Assembly (NCBI GenBank): GCA_030596465.1
Contig: JAUVJW010000089.1
Span: 1-7,400 of the forward strand
Direction: 5' to 3'
DNA length: 7,400 nt
Source of the DNA: Candidatus Fermentibacteraceae bacterium
GTDB lineage: Bacteria; Fermentibacterota; Fermentibacteria; Fermentibacterales; JCC-6
Every line of letters starts with the position of its first letter. Position 1 is the first letter of the stretch. A program made the position numbers and the translations under genes. Shown in pieces: positions 1-5,809 of the stretch. The notes under the pieces are model-generated. The model was not told where the DNA came from and did no database searches. It saw nothing but the letters and a program-made list of their open reading frames with translations.

Positions 1-1092
1 GATTTCGGTATTGGTGACCCTGACATGCCCACCCCTGATGCTATTGTGAAGGCTGGACAGGAGGCGATGGCCGATCCGGCAAACCACAGGTACCCCGACG
101 GAGCCGGGAGCGACTCCTTTCGGGAAGCATGCGCCGGGTGGATGGAAAGCCAGTTCGGCGTTGAGTGTGAAACCGCCGCGGTTATTGGCTCCAAGGAAGG
201 CATAGCTCATATTCCTATGGTGTTCTGCAACAGAGGTGATCTGGTTCTTATTCCCAACCCCGGTTATCCTGTTTACAGAGCTTCCGCCATTCTTGCAGAT
301 GCCATACCGGTAGATCTGCCGCTGCTGGGAGAAAACAATTTCCTGCCTGATTTTGAGAAAATACCGCCTGCTGTTCTCCGGGAAGCAAAGGTTTTGTTCC
401 TTAACTATCCGAACAACCCGACAGGAGCGGTTGTTACCCTTGAACAGATGACGGAAATGGTGGAATTCGCAAGGGTGAACAACCTGCTTCTTGTCAGCGA
501 CAACTCTTACAGTCACATCAGATTCGATGGAGAACGGCCTATGAGTTTTCTTCAGGTTCCCGGGGCTCAGGATGTTGTACTTGAATTTCACAGTCTTTCA
601 AAAACATTCAATATGACAGGCTGGAGAATTGGATTTATCGCAGGTGGAGCCAATCTGGTTAATACATTCATGGGTGCCAAGGAAAACATAGATTCCGGTC
701 CTTTTACGGCTATTCAGAAGGCTGCTGAGGTCGCTATGGATATGCCTTCAGACCTTTTTCATGAGCGGATGAATGTATACAGAGAGCGAAGAGACATTCT
801 TGTGGAAGGGCTTAAGAAGCTCAACTGGGATGTGTTTGATTCTCCGGGTACCTTTTACGTGTGGGTGAAGCTTCCCAAGGGCGCGGATTCCATGATATTT
901 GCCAGGAAGATGATTAACCACGCCGGTATTGTTACTACTCCCGGAAGCGGTTTTGGAACCTGGGGAGAGGGCTATATCCGTTTTGCGCTGACAATCCCAT
1001 CAGCCAGAATTCACCAGGCAATAGGAAGACTTGAACAGATGGAACTGCACAAGGGAAGGCTGCTCAAATGGTTGAAGAAAACAGGAGACTGA
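1..1092 (+). CDS. dapL: LL-diaminopimelate aminotransferase, 5'-truncated by window edge
   Basis: This is a PLP-dependent class I/II aminotransferase. It is expected to convert tetrahydrodipicolinate directly to LL-diaminopimelate using glutamate, in the cytoplasmic lysine and peptidoglycan pathway. The frame is open from base 1, where it already encodes the family motif GIGDPDMPTP. The true start therefore lies upstream, probably about 35-45 codons away, and the ATG at 25 is an internal Met. Family hallmarks seen are ANHRYP, GSKEGIAH, PNPGYPVYR, LNYPNNPTGAV, SDNSYSHIRFDG, EFHSLSKTFNMTGWRIGF and KENIDSG. The Lys of SLSK (codon at 601-603) is the expected Schiff-base lysine. The combination of GSKEGIAH, EFHSLSK and NIDSG favours DapL over generic aspartate or alanine aminotransferases, though other substrates cannot be excluded. 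The last 25 bases overlap folB. Confidence 0.88.
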   Translation, partial: DFGIGDPDMPTPDAIVKAGQEAMADPANHRYPDGAGSDSFREACAGWMESQFGVECETAAVIGSKEGIAHIPMVFCNRGDLVLIPNPGYPVYRASAILADAIPVDLPLLGENNFLPDFEKIPPAVLREAKVLFLNYPNNPTGAVVTLEQMTEMVEFARVNNLLLVSDNSYSHIRFDGERPMSFLQVPGAQDVVLEFHSLSKTFNMTGWRIGFIAGGANLVNTFMGAKENIDSGPFTAIQKAAEVAMDMPSDLFHERMNVYRERRDILVEGLKKLNWDVFDSPGTFYVWVKLPKGADSMIFARKMINHAGIVTTPGSGFGTWGEGYIRFALTIPSARIHQAIGRLEQMELHKGRLLKWLKKTGD

Positions 1093-1421
1093 CAGGTACA
1101 CTGTTTCTGAAGGGCATTTCCCTTACTCTGCGACTTGGGGCATTGCCTTTTGAGCGGATTGAGCCCAGAACTGTTAAGATCGACCTGAAGTGGACTGGTG
1201 AACTTATTACAGGTGGGCATCCAGTTGTGGACTATTCCCAGGTGTGCGTCTTGTTAAAGAACAAACTTGAACCGGAGTACCTCTACATTGAAGAGCTTGC
1301 CCGCGATATCCTGATTATTCTGGAAAATGGCTGGTGTGGACGGTGGACTGTGTCTGTACACAAGGATTATCCTCCTACTGATCCACCCATGGAAAGAGCA
1401 ACGGTAACCCTTGGGAAATAG
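1068..1421 (+). CDS. folB: Dihydroneopterin aldolase
   Basis: FolB cleaves 7,8-dihydroneopterin to 6-hydroxymethyl-7,8-dihydropterin and glycolaldehyde in folate synthesis, usually as a cytoplasmic octamer. The 117-residue product has the usual family length. Residues that match the known active site are Glu29 in the PFER motif, Tyr56 in VVDYSQV, Glu75 in YIEELA and Lys99 in VSVHKDYPP. The ATG at 1068 is preceded by GGGAAGG (1053-1059) at good spacing, and it lies inside the end of dapL, so the two genes are probably translationally coupled. The stop overlaps the folK start by 11 bases. The next gene encodes the following step of the pathway, which supports the call. One small oddity is that the position after FER, often Gln in relatives, reads IEPR here. 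A paralogous FolX-type activity is possible but less likely. Confidence 0.87.
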   Translation: MVEENRRLTGTLFLKGISLTLRLGALPFERIEPRTVKIDLKWTGELITGGHPVVDYSQVCVLLKNKLEPEYLYIEELARDILIILENGWCGRWTVSVHKDYPPTDPPMERATVTLGK

Positions 1422-1911
1422 ATCATTTGCCCTTGGGCTGGGAGGCAATCTCGGTGATGTCAAGGGTAACATGCAAATCTGCATTGTTACTCTCCTGGAG
1501 GACGACCGGGTTTCAGAACTCAGGGTTTCTTCTCTCTATCAGACCCCACCATGGGGAGATGTAGAGGGAGGAGAGTTTCTTAACGCTGCTGTAAGCGGTA
1601 TATGGCATGGAACTGATCTTGAGCTTTTGTACCTCTGTCGCTTGATTGAGGGCAGGTTTTCTGTTCCGGTTTTGAAGAAAGGTGCTGCCAGAGCACTTGA
1701 TGTGGATGTTCTTTTTCTTGATGGTGGTGTTTCAAGCAGGGAACTCATATTACCTCATCCCCGAATGATTTTTCGAAGATTTGTGCTTGTTCCTCTGTGT
1801 GATGTCTGGTCTGAAATTGTGCCCGGGCTGGGTGAAACACCTGCAGTACTTCTAAAGCGCGTACAGGATGGCTCTTCTATTATATTCCGGGGTAATTTGA
1901 GCGCAGTTTAA
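1411..1911 (+). CDS. folK: 2-amino-4-hydroxy-6-hydroxymethyldihydropteridine pyrophosphokinase (HPPK)
   Basis: FolK transfers pyrophosphate from ATP to 6-hydroxymethyl-dihydropterin, the step after FolB, giving the substrate for dihydropteroate synthase. The 166-residue product shows the family elements in order: GLGGNLGD (residues 9-16), LYQTPPWGD (42-50), FLNAA (56-60), KGAARALDVDVLFLD (90-104), which carries the two magnesium-binding aspartates Asp97 and Asp99, and LPHPRM..R.FVLVPL (114-129). The start is a TTG at 1411. It is required because the first in-frame ATG (1471) lies after the GLGGNLGD motif. A GGAAAGAG stretch at 1391-1398 is a somewhat distant Shine-Dalgarno, so coupling to folB through the 11-base overlap may matter. 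The 29-base gap to the deoxynucleoside kinase shows no obvious signal. Confidence 0.93.
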   Translation: MGNRSFALGLGGNLGDVKGNMQICIVTLLEDDRVSELRVSSLYQTPPWGDVEGGEFLNAAVSGIWHGTDLELLYLCRLIEGRFSVPVLKKGAARALDVDVLFLDGGVSSRELILPHPRMIFRRFVLVPLCDVWSEIVPGLGETPAVLLKRVQDGSSIIFRGNLSAV

Positions 1912-1925
1912 CCGATGACTTTGCA

Positions 1926-1930
1926 GGGAG
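1926..1930 (+). promoter_or_regulatory. Ribosome binding site for deoxynucleoside kinase gene
   Basis: GGGAG lies 10 bases before the TTG at 1941. An in-frame TGA at 1932-1934 rules out any start further upstream, and the P-loop begins at residue 11, so this site fixes the TTG as the start. Confidence 0.7.
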
Positions 1931-1940
1931 CTGAACCAGT

Positions 1941-2594
1941 TTGAAAAGCGCAAGGTATCTTGTTGTAGAAGGTCCGGTTGGGGTGGGGAAAACAAACCTC
2001 GCGAGGAAGCTTGCTACAAGACTTGAGGGTAGAGCAGTTCTGGAAGAAACAGGAGAGAATCCCTTTCTTAAAATGTTTTACAGAAACAGGAAGAAGTACG
2101 GGTTTCAGGCTCAGGTTTCCTTTCTGCTTGCCAGGTATCTCCAGCAGATCAGGCTTGTTCACCCGGATCTGTTTACAAAGTACCTTATATCAGATTTTCT
2201 GTTCGGAAGGGGAATGATATTCGCTAGAGTAAGTCTTGAACCCGAGGAACTTGTTCTGTATCAGCGCCTGATGGAGCAGCTTAATCCCAGGGTGCCTTCA
2301 CCTGATCTTGTGGTGTATCTGCAGGCATCAACCGGCGTTCTTCTTGACCGGATCAACAGGTTTGGAAGGACTTTTGAGCGGGACATGGATAGAACATGGC
2401 TTGAGGAACTTGTTGATTCCTACAATAGCTGGTTTTTACGGGACAGGCAGTATCCTGTTCTTGTTGTGAATACTGATTCGGTTGATTTTCTTAATGACGA
2501 GAATTCGTTTGAGGGGCTTATTGAGGCTATTGAGGCTCACCCGGGCGGTATTCAGGGATACAACCCTTTACCGGATAGAGGATTACTGATTTGA
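1941..2594 (+). CDS. Deoxynucleoside kinase (dAK/dGK family)
   Basis: This 217-residue protein belongs to the deoxynucleoside kinase family, which phosphorylates deoxynucleosides at the 5' position with ATP for nucleotide salvage. The P-loop GPVGVGKT is at residues 11-18. ETGENPFLKMFY (36-47) matches the substrate-binding segment after strand 2, SDFLFGRG (84-91) takes the place of the conserved D/E-R-S region, and PDLVVYLQAS (121-130) precedes a lid-like RINRFGRTFE (137-146). The C-terminal GYNPL also resembles relatives. The residues seen do not allow me to choose between deoxyadenosine, deoxyguanosine or another preferred substrate. Translation starts at a TTG. The stop overlaps the panC start in the four bases TTGA. 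Position next to folK is notable because, as I recall, some Bacteroidota carry an HPPK fused to a deoxynucleoside kinase domain. Confidence 0.85.
   Translation: MKSARYLVVEGPVGVGKTNLARKLATRLEGRAVLEETGENPFLKMFYRNRKKYGFQAQVSFLLARYLQQIRLVHPDLFTKYLISDFLFGRGMIFARVSLEPEELVLYQRLMEQLNPRVPSPDLVVYLQASTGVLLDRINRFGRTFERDMDRTWLEELVDSYNSWFLRDRQYPVLVVNTDSVDFLNDENSFEGLIEAIEAHPGGIQGYNPLPDRGLLI
2577..2582 (+). promoter_or_regulatory. Ribosome binding site for panC
   Basis: AGAGGA lies 8 bases before the TTG at 2591. An in-frame TAG at 2576-2578 rules out any earlier start, so the TTG in the TTGA overlap with the kinase stop is the only plausible one. Confidence 0.7.
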
Positions 2595-3442
2595 TAGTAA
2601 CTGACAGTGAAAAGAGGATATCAGATATTTGTGCCCGGTGGCGGGTTGAAGGGCTTTCTGTAGGATTTGTCCCCACTATGGGCGCGCTTCACAGAGGTCA
2701 TCTCAGCCTTGTGGAAATTGCCGCAGCTTCTTCAGACAGGGTGGTTGTAAGCATTTTTGTAAACCCCACCCAGTTTGGTCAAGGTGAGGATCTGGACTGG
2801 TATCCCCGTACTCTTGAAGAGGATTGTTCATCGGTGGAGTCTGCCGGGGCTTCAGCAGTATTTGCCCCCCGGGCTGACACAGTGTATCCGGATGATTTTT
2901 CCACAGGTGTGCATGTCACGGGAATAAGTGAAGGGCTATGTGGTGCCGCCAGACCGGGGCATTTTGATGGAGTAATCACCGTTTGCGCTGTATTGTTCGG
3001 TATTGTAAAGCCGGATCTGGCTGTATTTGGAATGAAAGACGCTCAGCAGCTGGCGGTTATCAGGCGGATGGTTTCTGACCTTCGAATGGGAATTGAGATT
3101 GTCGCGGCCCCTGTTGTCAGAGAATCTGACGGTCTTGCGATGAGCAGCAGAAACCAATATCTCTCTGTTGAAGAGCGGGAACAGGCATGCCTGATAAGCG
3201 CAGGTCTTGAAAAAGCATTGAGTCTTTTCCGAACGGGTGAAAGAAATTGCGAAGTTTTACAAAAAGAATTTCTTGCCGCACTGAAAGACGCACCGTTACT
3301 CAGGGTGCAGTATGTTGAAACAGTTGACCCTGATACTATGCTTGGGGTTGAAAGGGTAGATAAACAGGTTCTTCTGGCGGTTGCTGTATTTGCCGGGAAG
3401 ACCAGACTCATAGATAATATTCTGATTTGGTCGGAGGTTTAG
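2591..3442 (+). CDS. panC: Pantothenate synthetase (pantoate-beta-alanine ligase)
   Basis: PanC joins pantoate and beta-alanine with ATP through a pantoyl-adenylate to make pantothenate, the vitamin precursor of coenzyme A. The 283-residue product has the normal length. Motifs in order are VPTMGALHRGH (residues 27-37, with the HIGH-type histidines His34 and His37), FVNPTQFGQGEDLDWYPR (56-73), LCGAARPGHFDGV (117-128), VFGMKDAQQLAVIRRMV (145-161, with the ATP-binding Lys149), and REDGLAMSSRN-type sequence at 177-188, including the KMSKS-like MSSRN. The C-terminal AGKTRLIDN is also typical. The start is TTG, chosen because an in-frame stop lies immediately upstream. PanD, which makes its beta-alanine substrate, follows after only two bases. 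No panB is present in the window, so pantoate must come from a gene elsewhere. Confidence 0.96.
   Translation: MIVTDSEKRISDICARWRVEGLSVGFVPTMGALHRGHLSLVEIAAASSDRVVVSIFVNPTQFGQGEDLDWYPRTLEEDCSSVESAGASAVFAPRADTVYPDDFSTGVHVTGISEGLCGAARPGHFDGVITVCAVLFGIVKPDLAVFGMKDAQQLAVIRRMVSDLRMGIEIVAAPVVRESDGLAMSSRNQYLSVEEREQACLISAGLEKALSLFRTGERNCEVLQKEFLAALKDAPLLRVQYVETVDPDTMLGVERVDKQVLLAVAVFAGKTRLIDNILIWSEV
3433..3437 (+). promoter_or_regulatory. Ribosome binding site for panD
   Basis: GGAGG lies 7 bases before the ATG at 3445, within the last codons of panC. It supports the ATG over an in-frame TTG at 3427, because the site would fall inside the coding region if the TTG were used. Confidence 0.8.
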
Positions 3443-3444
3443 AA

Positions 3445-3804
3445 ATGCTTAGATGTTTTTTGAAGTCCAAGCTGCACAGAATGGTTGTTACCCAGGCCGA
3501 GCTTGACTACATGGGTTCCATTACAATTGACCGTGATCTGATGGATATGACAGGGCTTTTACCAGGCGAAAAGGTTCTTGTGGCAGATCTGGATACGGGA
3601 AACCGGTTTGAAACCTATGTTCTTGAAGGGAAGCGTGGAAGCGGAATCATTTGTATTAATGGCGCCGCCGCAAGGCTTTGTGATGTTGGCGATAAAGTGA
3701 TAATCCTGCAGTTCGCATGGCTGGATACTGCCACAGAGCCTGTTCCAGTACCCGTTGTGGTCGTTGCCGATGACTCCAATCTCAACCCCAGGGAGCTTAT
3801 ATGA
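3445..3804 (+). CDS. panD: Aspartate 1-decarboxylase proenzyme
   Basis: PanD decarboxylates L-aspartate to beta-alanine, the second substrate of PanC. It is made as a proenzyme that cleaves itself between Gly24 and Ser25, turning Ser25 into the catalytic pyruvoyl group. With the ATG at 3445 the protein is 119 residues and begins MLRCFLKSKLHR. The GSITID motif then falls exactly at Gly24-Ser25, as in the family. Other matches are DLMDMTGLLPGEKV, RFETYV, the GERGSG-like GKRGSG, and INGAAARL. The last residues, after about 98, form a Val- and Pro-rich tail (PVPVPVVVV) with little to say for it. A longer reading from a TTG at 3427 would shift the cleavage site numbering and is not favoured. The stop overlaps the next start in ATGA. 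Confidence 0.96.
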   Translation: MLRCFLKSKLHRMVVTQAELDYMGSITIDRDLMDMTGLLPGEKVLVADLDTGNRFETYVLEGKRGSGIICINGAAARLCDVGDKVIILQFAWLDTATEPVPVPVVVVADDSNLNPRELI

Positions 3805-4757
3805 TTACAGCGGCCGTGATTCTTGCGGCGGGGATGGGCAAAAGAATGAAATCGGATCTTCCCAAGGTGATGCATCCTGTTCTTGCCAGGCCCATGGTTG
3901 AAAGGGCAGCTCGTGCCGCTGAAGCTGCAGGTGTTACAGAGATAACTGTGGTTATTGGTCACGGCAGAGACAAAGTTATCCCTCTTCTGGAAGAGAATGG
4001 CTGGAACTGGGCTGTTCAGGAAGAACAGCTTGGAACTGCCCACGCGGTCAGCTGTGCTCTGGCTCAGGTTGAAAACGCGGACGAGGTTGTTATTCTTATG
4101 GGAGATGTTCCCCTGCTTAGAGAGGAAACCATTGGTGAGCTTCTTCAGGCCCTGCGAAACAGCAAAGCGGCACTTGCAGTGTTAACTACTACCCCGCCTG
4201 ATGTTACAGGATATGGAAGAATTCTTCTCGACGATAACGGCAGGATTGACAGAATTGTTGAAGAGAAGGACGCTTCTGCCGAAGAAAAAGAATGCAGAAT
4301 AATCAATACCGGAATAATGGTATTCGATGGATCTGTTCTCGCCGAGGTGCTGTCCGGGATCGGCAATACAAATGCCCAGAATGAATTCTATTTGACGGAT
4401 GCGGTGGCAGTAGTTGGAGAGATGGGTAGAAAAGCTCTGCCTGTTTTTACGCCGCACTGGCAGGAGGTTGCCGGAGTAAATAATCCTCTGCAACTTGCCG
4501 GATGTACGGCTGTTATGAAGAAAAGAATTGTTGAATCTCATCTTCTTTCCGGTGTTGTTATTCCAGATCCTGATTCCGTGTGGATTGAAGATTCAGTAAT
4601 TATAGGAAAGGGTGCTGTGATAGGACGCAACTGCAGGCTCTCCGGTGAGGCTGTTATTGGAACGGGGGCAGTGATCTGCGACGGGTCAATAATAGACGGT
4701 GTGATTATTGAACCTGGTGAGACCGTTGAGGAATTCTCAGTTCTCGGAGTAGAGTAA
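3801..4757 (+). CDS. glmU: GlmU-type UDP-N-acetylglucosamine pyrophosphorylase lacking the acetyltransferase domain
   Basis: The N-terminal region (residues about 3-230) is a GlmU-like nucleotidyltransferase, expected to make UDP-GlcNAc from GlcNAc-1-phosphate and UTP for peptidoglycan and lipid A. Seen are LAAGMGKRM (8-16), LPKV with Lys22, QEEQLGTAHA (73-82), the metal-binding Asp in GDVPL (101-105), GYGRI (137-141), EEKDA (154-158), INTGI (168-172) and GVNN (225-228). After this there are only about three left-handed beta-helix hexapeptide turns (WIEDSVIIGKGAVIG and following, to about 305). The protein ends at 318 residues against about 450 for bifunctional GlmU, so the acetyltransferase active site is absent. 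The next gene starts on the stop codon, so there is no remnant downstream. GGGAG at 3791-3795 is the likely ribosome binding site. Another sugar-1-phosphate substrate is possible. Confidence 0.84.
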   Translation: MITAAVILAAGMGKRMKSDLPKVMHPVLARPMVERAARAAEAAGVTEITVVIGHGRDKVIPLLEENGWNWAVQEEQLGTAHAVSCALAQVENADEVVILMGDVPLLREETIGELLQALRNSKAALAVLTTTPPDVTGYGRILLDDNGRIDRIVEEKDASAEEKECRIINTGIMVFDGSVLAEVLSGIGNTNAQNEFYLTDAVAVVGEMGRKALPVFTPHWQEVAGVNNPLQLAGCTAVMKKRIVESHLLSGVVIPDPDSVWIEDSVIIGKGAVIGRNCRLSGEAVIGTGAVICDGSIIDGVIIEPGETVEEFSVLGVE

Positions 4758-5254
4758 TGACAGAAAGATTGTGGGCACCATGGAGATACGATTATATAAC
4801 ATCTCCAGAGAGCAGGAAGGAAGAGTGTGTTTTCTGTGATATCGGGAGAAGTGATCCTTCCAGAGATAAGGAAAATCTGGTTCTACACCGTGGAGAACAT
4901 GCTTTCGTTGTTCTTAACCGGTATCCCTATATCAACGGTCACCTGATGATCGTTCCTTTTCGCCATGCGGGAGATCTTTCTTCTCTTTCGAAAGAAGAGA
5001 GAAGCGAGATGATGGAGTTCATTGTACAAGCTGAAAATGCACTCAAGGAAGGCATGAAATGTCAGGGAATGAATGGAGGGTGGAATATTGGTTCTGCCGG
5101 AGGGGCCGGAATACCGGGTCACCTTCACATGCATTTGCTTCCGCGATGGAATGGTGATACCAACTTCATGACTACAGTGGGGGCAATAAGAGTTGTTTCC
5201 CAGTCTCTTGAGAGGGCCCATGAGCAGCTTTCAGCATATTTTGGAGGAAAGTAA
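4757..5254 (+). CDS. HIT-family protein, Ap4A phosphorylase/hydrolase-like
   Basis: This 165-residue histidine-triad protein is likely a nucleotide phosphorylase or hydrolase acting on dinucleoside polyphosphates such as Ap4A, or on other nucleotidyl conjugates. The triad is HLHMHLL (His122, His124, His126), preceded by GSAGGAGIPG and followed by PRWNGDTNFM, which is the pattern of the Ap4A-phosphorylase-like branch rather than the small HINT branch. CVFC (Cys24, Cys27) is the usual N-terminal zinc-binding pair, and the start LWAPWRYDYI is typical of this subgroup. NRYPYINGHLMIVP (54-67) is the conserved core strand region. The ATG shares its first base with the glmU stop, and GGAG at 4746-4749 is a suitable ribosome binding site. 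The exact substrate cannot be read from the sequence. Confidence 0.9.
   Translation: MTERLWAPWRYDYITSPESRKEECVFCDIGRSDPSRDKENLVLHRGEHAFVVLNRYPYINGHLMIVPFRHAGDLSSLSKEERSEMMEFIVQAENALKEGMKCQGMNGGWNIGSAGGAGIPGHLHMHLLPRWNGDTNFMTTVGAIRVVSQSLERAHEQLSAYFGGK
5243..5247 (+). promoter_or_regulatory. Ribosome binding site for LytR_C protein gene
   Basis: GGAGG lies 7 bases before the TTG at 5255, which directly follows the HIT-gene stop codon. The strength of the site supports use of the TTG. Confidence 0.75.
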
Positions 5255-5776
5255 TTGAGCAGGGCTTCAACCAGGCACAGGAAGAAGAAAAGCAGAAAAG
5301 TACTTCCAATTGTGTTTGTCTCTCTTGCGGCTGGATGTCTTGTTACTCTTGCCGTGGTGTATTCGCCCTCCTGGTTTCAGACTGAGCATACTCCGCCTTC
5401 GCAGGTGTCAGTATTTCAGTTCAGCGATTCCACTCTGCCACCGGATACGATTCGTATCCAGGTTCGGAATGGCGCGGGAGTACCGGATCTTGCAGGACGG
5501 GCACAGAGTTTTTTTGAGACCAGGGGAGGGGATGTTACTTTCTATGCTCCGGGTCCGCCATTGAACGCAGAGGATATGGATTACAGCATTACCGTGATTA
5601 TTTCCCACGATACATCCTTTTCGGCAGCCAGGGAAGTGGCCAGTGTGATAGGTATCGGAGACTCTTCTATAGTAATGATGCTTCCACAGCCGGGGCAGAT
5701 CGCACCGGTGGATGTAACGATAATTTTAGGAAGGGATCGTGATGATCCCTCTTACTTTATACCGTACAGAGACTAA
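5255..5776 (+). CDS. Membrane-anchored LytR_C-domain protein
   Basis: This is a 173-residue protein with a very basic N-terminus (RHRKKKSRK, residues 7-15) and one hydrophobic segment at about 16-36. That layout suggests a single-pass inner membrane anchor with the rest outside the cytoplasm. A Pro/Ser-rich linker leads to a LytR_C-type domain at about 65-161. Its typical pattern is visible: IRIQVRNGAGVPDLAGRA (66-83), a Gly-containing turn, alternating hydrophobic strands (SITVIIS), an SAAREVASVIGI helix, and the closing VDVTIILGRD. The catalytic LytR-CpsA-Psr domain, often found with LytR_C, is absent from the gene. The role is not known to me; envelope or cell-wall attachment is an inference from the family. 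It starts with TTG right after the HIT-gene stop. Its 3' end carries a strong inverted repeat. Confidence 0.75.
   Translation: MSRASTRHRKKKSRKVLPIVFVSLAAGCLVTLAVVYSPSWFQTEHTPPSQVSVFQFSDSTLPPDTIRIQVRNGAGVPDLAGRAQSFFETRGGDVTFYAPGPPLNAEDMDYSITVIISHDTSFSAAREVASVIGIGDSSIVMMLPQPGQIAPVDVTIILGRDRDDPSYFIPYRD
5732..5750 (+). other. Perfect 7-bp inverted repeat inside the 3' end of the LytR_C gene
   Basis: AGGGATC (5732-5738) and GATCCCT (5744-5750) are exact reverse complements around a 5-base loop, GTGAT. The T-rich stretch CTTACTTTAT follows at 5751-5760. The repeat lies in codons after the conserved ILGRD end of the domain, so it is not forced by a conserved protein motif. It could form an RNA hairpin that acts as a weak terminator, a pause site or an mRNA processing or stability element. 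The T tract is interrupted, so a full intrinsic terminator is not established. Confidence 0.45.
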
Positions 5777-5777
5777 C

Positions 5778-5791
5778 ACCCGGAGACGGGT
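5778..5791 (+). other. Short hairpin with GAGA (GNRA-type) tetraloop between LytR_C gene and rsfS
   Basis: ACCCG (5778-5782) pairs with CGGGT (5787-5791) around GAGA, which fits the stable GNRA loop class. It starts one base after the LytR_C gene stop and ends 8 bases before the rsfS ribosome binding site. No T tract follows, so it is unlikely to be an intrinsic terminator. It fills nearly half of the 33-base gap, the longest in the window. Confidence 0.4.
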
Positions 5792-5799
5792 TCAAGAGC

Positions 5800-5804
5800 G
5801 GAGG
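5800..5804 (+). promoter_or_regulatory. Ribosome binding site for rsfS
   Basis: GGAGG lies 5 bases before the TTG at 5810. It supports the TTG as the start of rsfS, giving an N-terminus of usual length for the family. Confidence 0.8.
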
Positions 5805-5809
5805 ATTAT

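Noticed and set aside
1912..1940. Possible terminator or promoter in the folK-kinase gap
   Set aside because: The 29 bases hold only a ribosome binding site; I see no stable stem, T tract or promoter boxes.
3043..3411. A 122-codon open frame on the minus strand
   Set aside because: It is antisense to panC, and the Ser/Thr/Arg-rich product looks like a shadow of the coding strand.
3427..3444. A TTG at 3427 as an earlier panD start
   Set aside because: It would place the ribosome binding site inside the gene and move the self-cleavage serine from position 25 to 31, unlike the family.
3615..4043. A 142-codon open frame on the minus strand across the panD-glmU junction
   Set aside because: It overlaps two confidently identified genes on the other strand and has a low-complexity product with no motif.
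4976..5004. Purine/pyrimidine-rich partial inverted repeat around TTTCGAAA in the HIT gene
   Set aside because: The sequence is low in complexity, the central palindrome leaves no loop, the alternatives are imperfect, and it falls in ordinary Ser/Glu-rich coding sequence.
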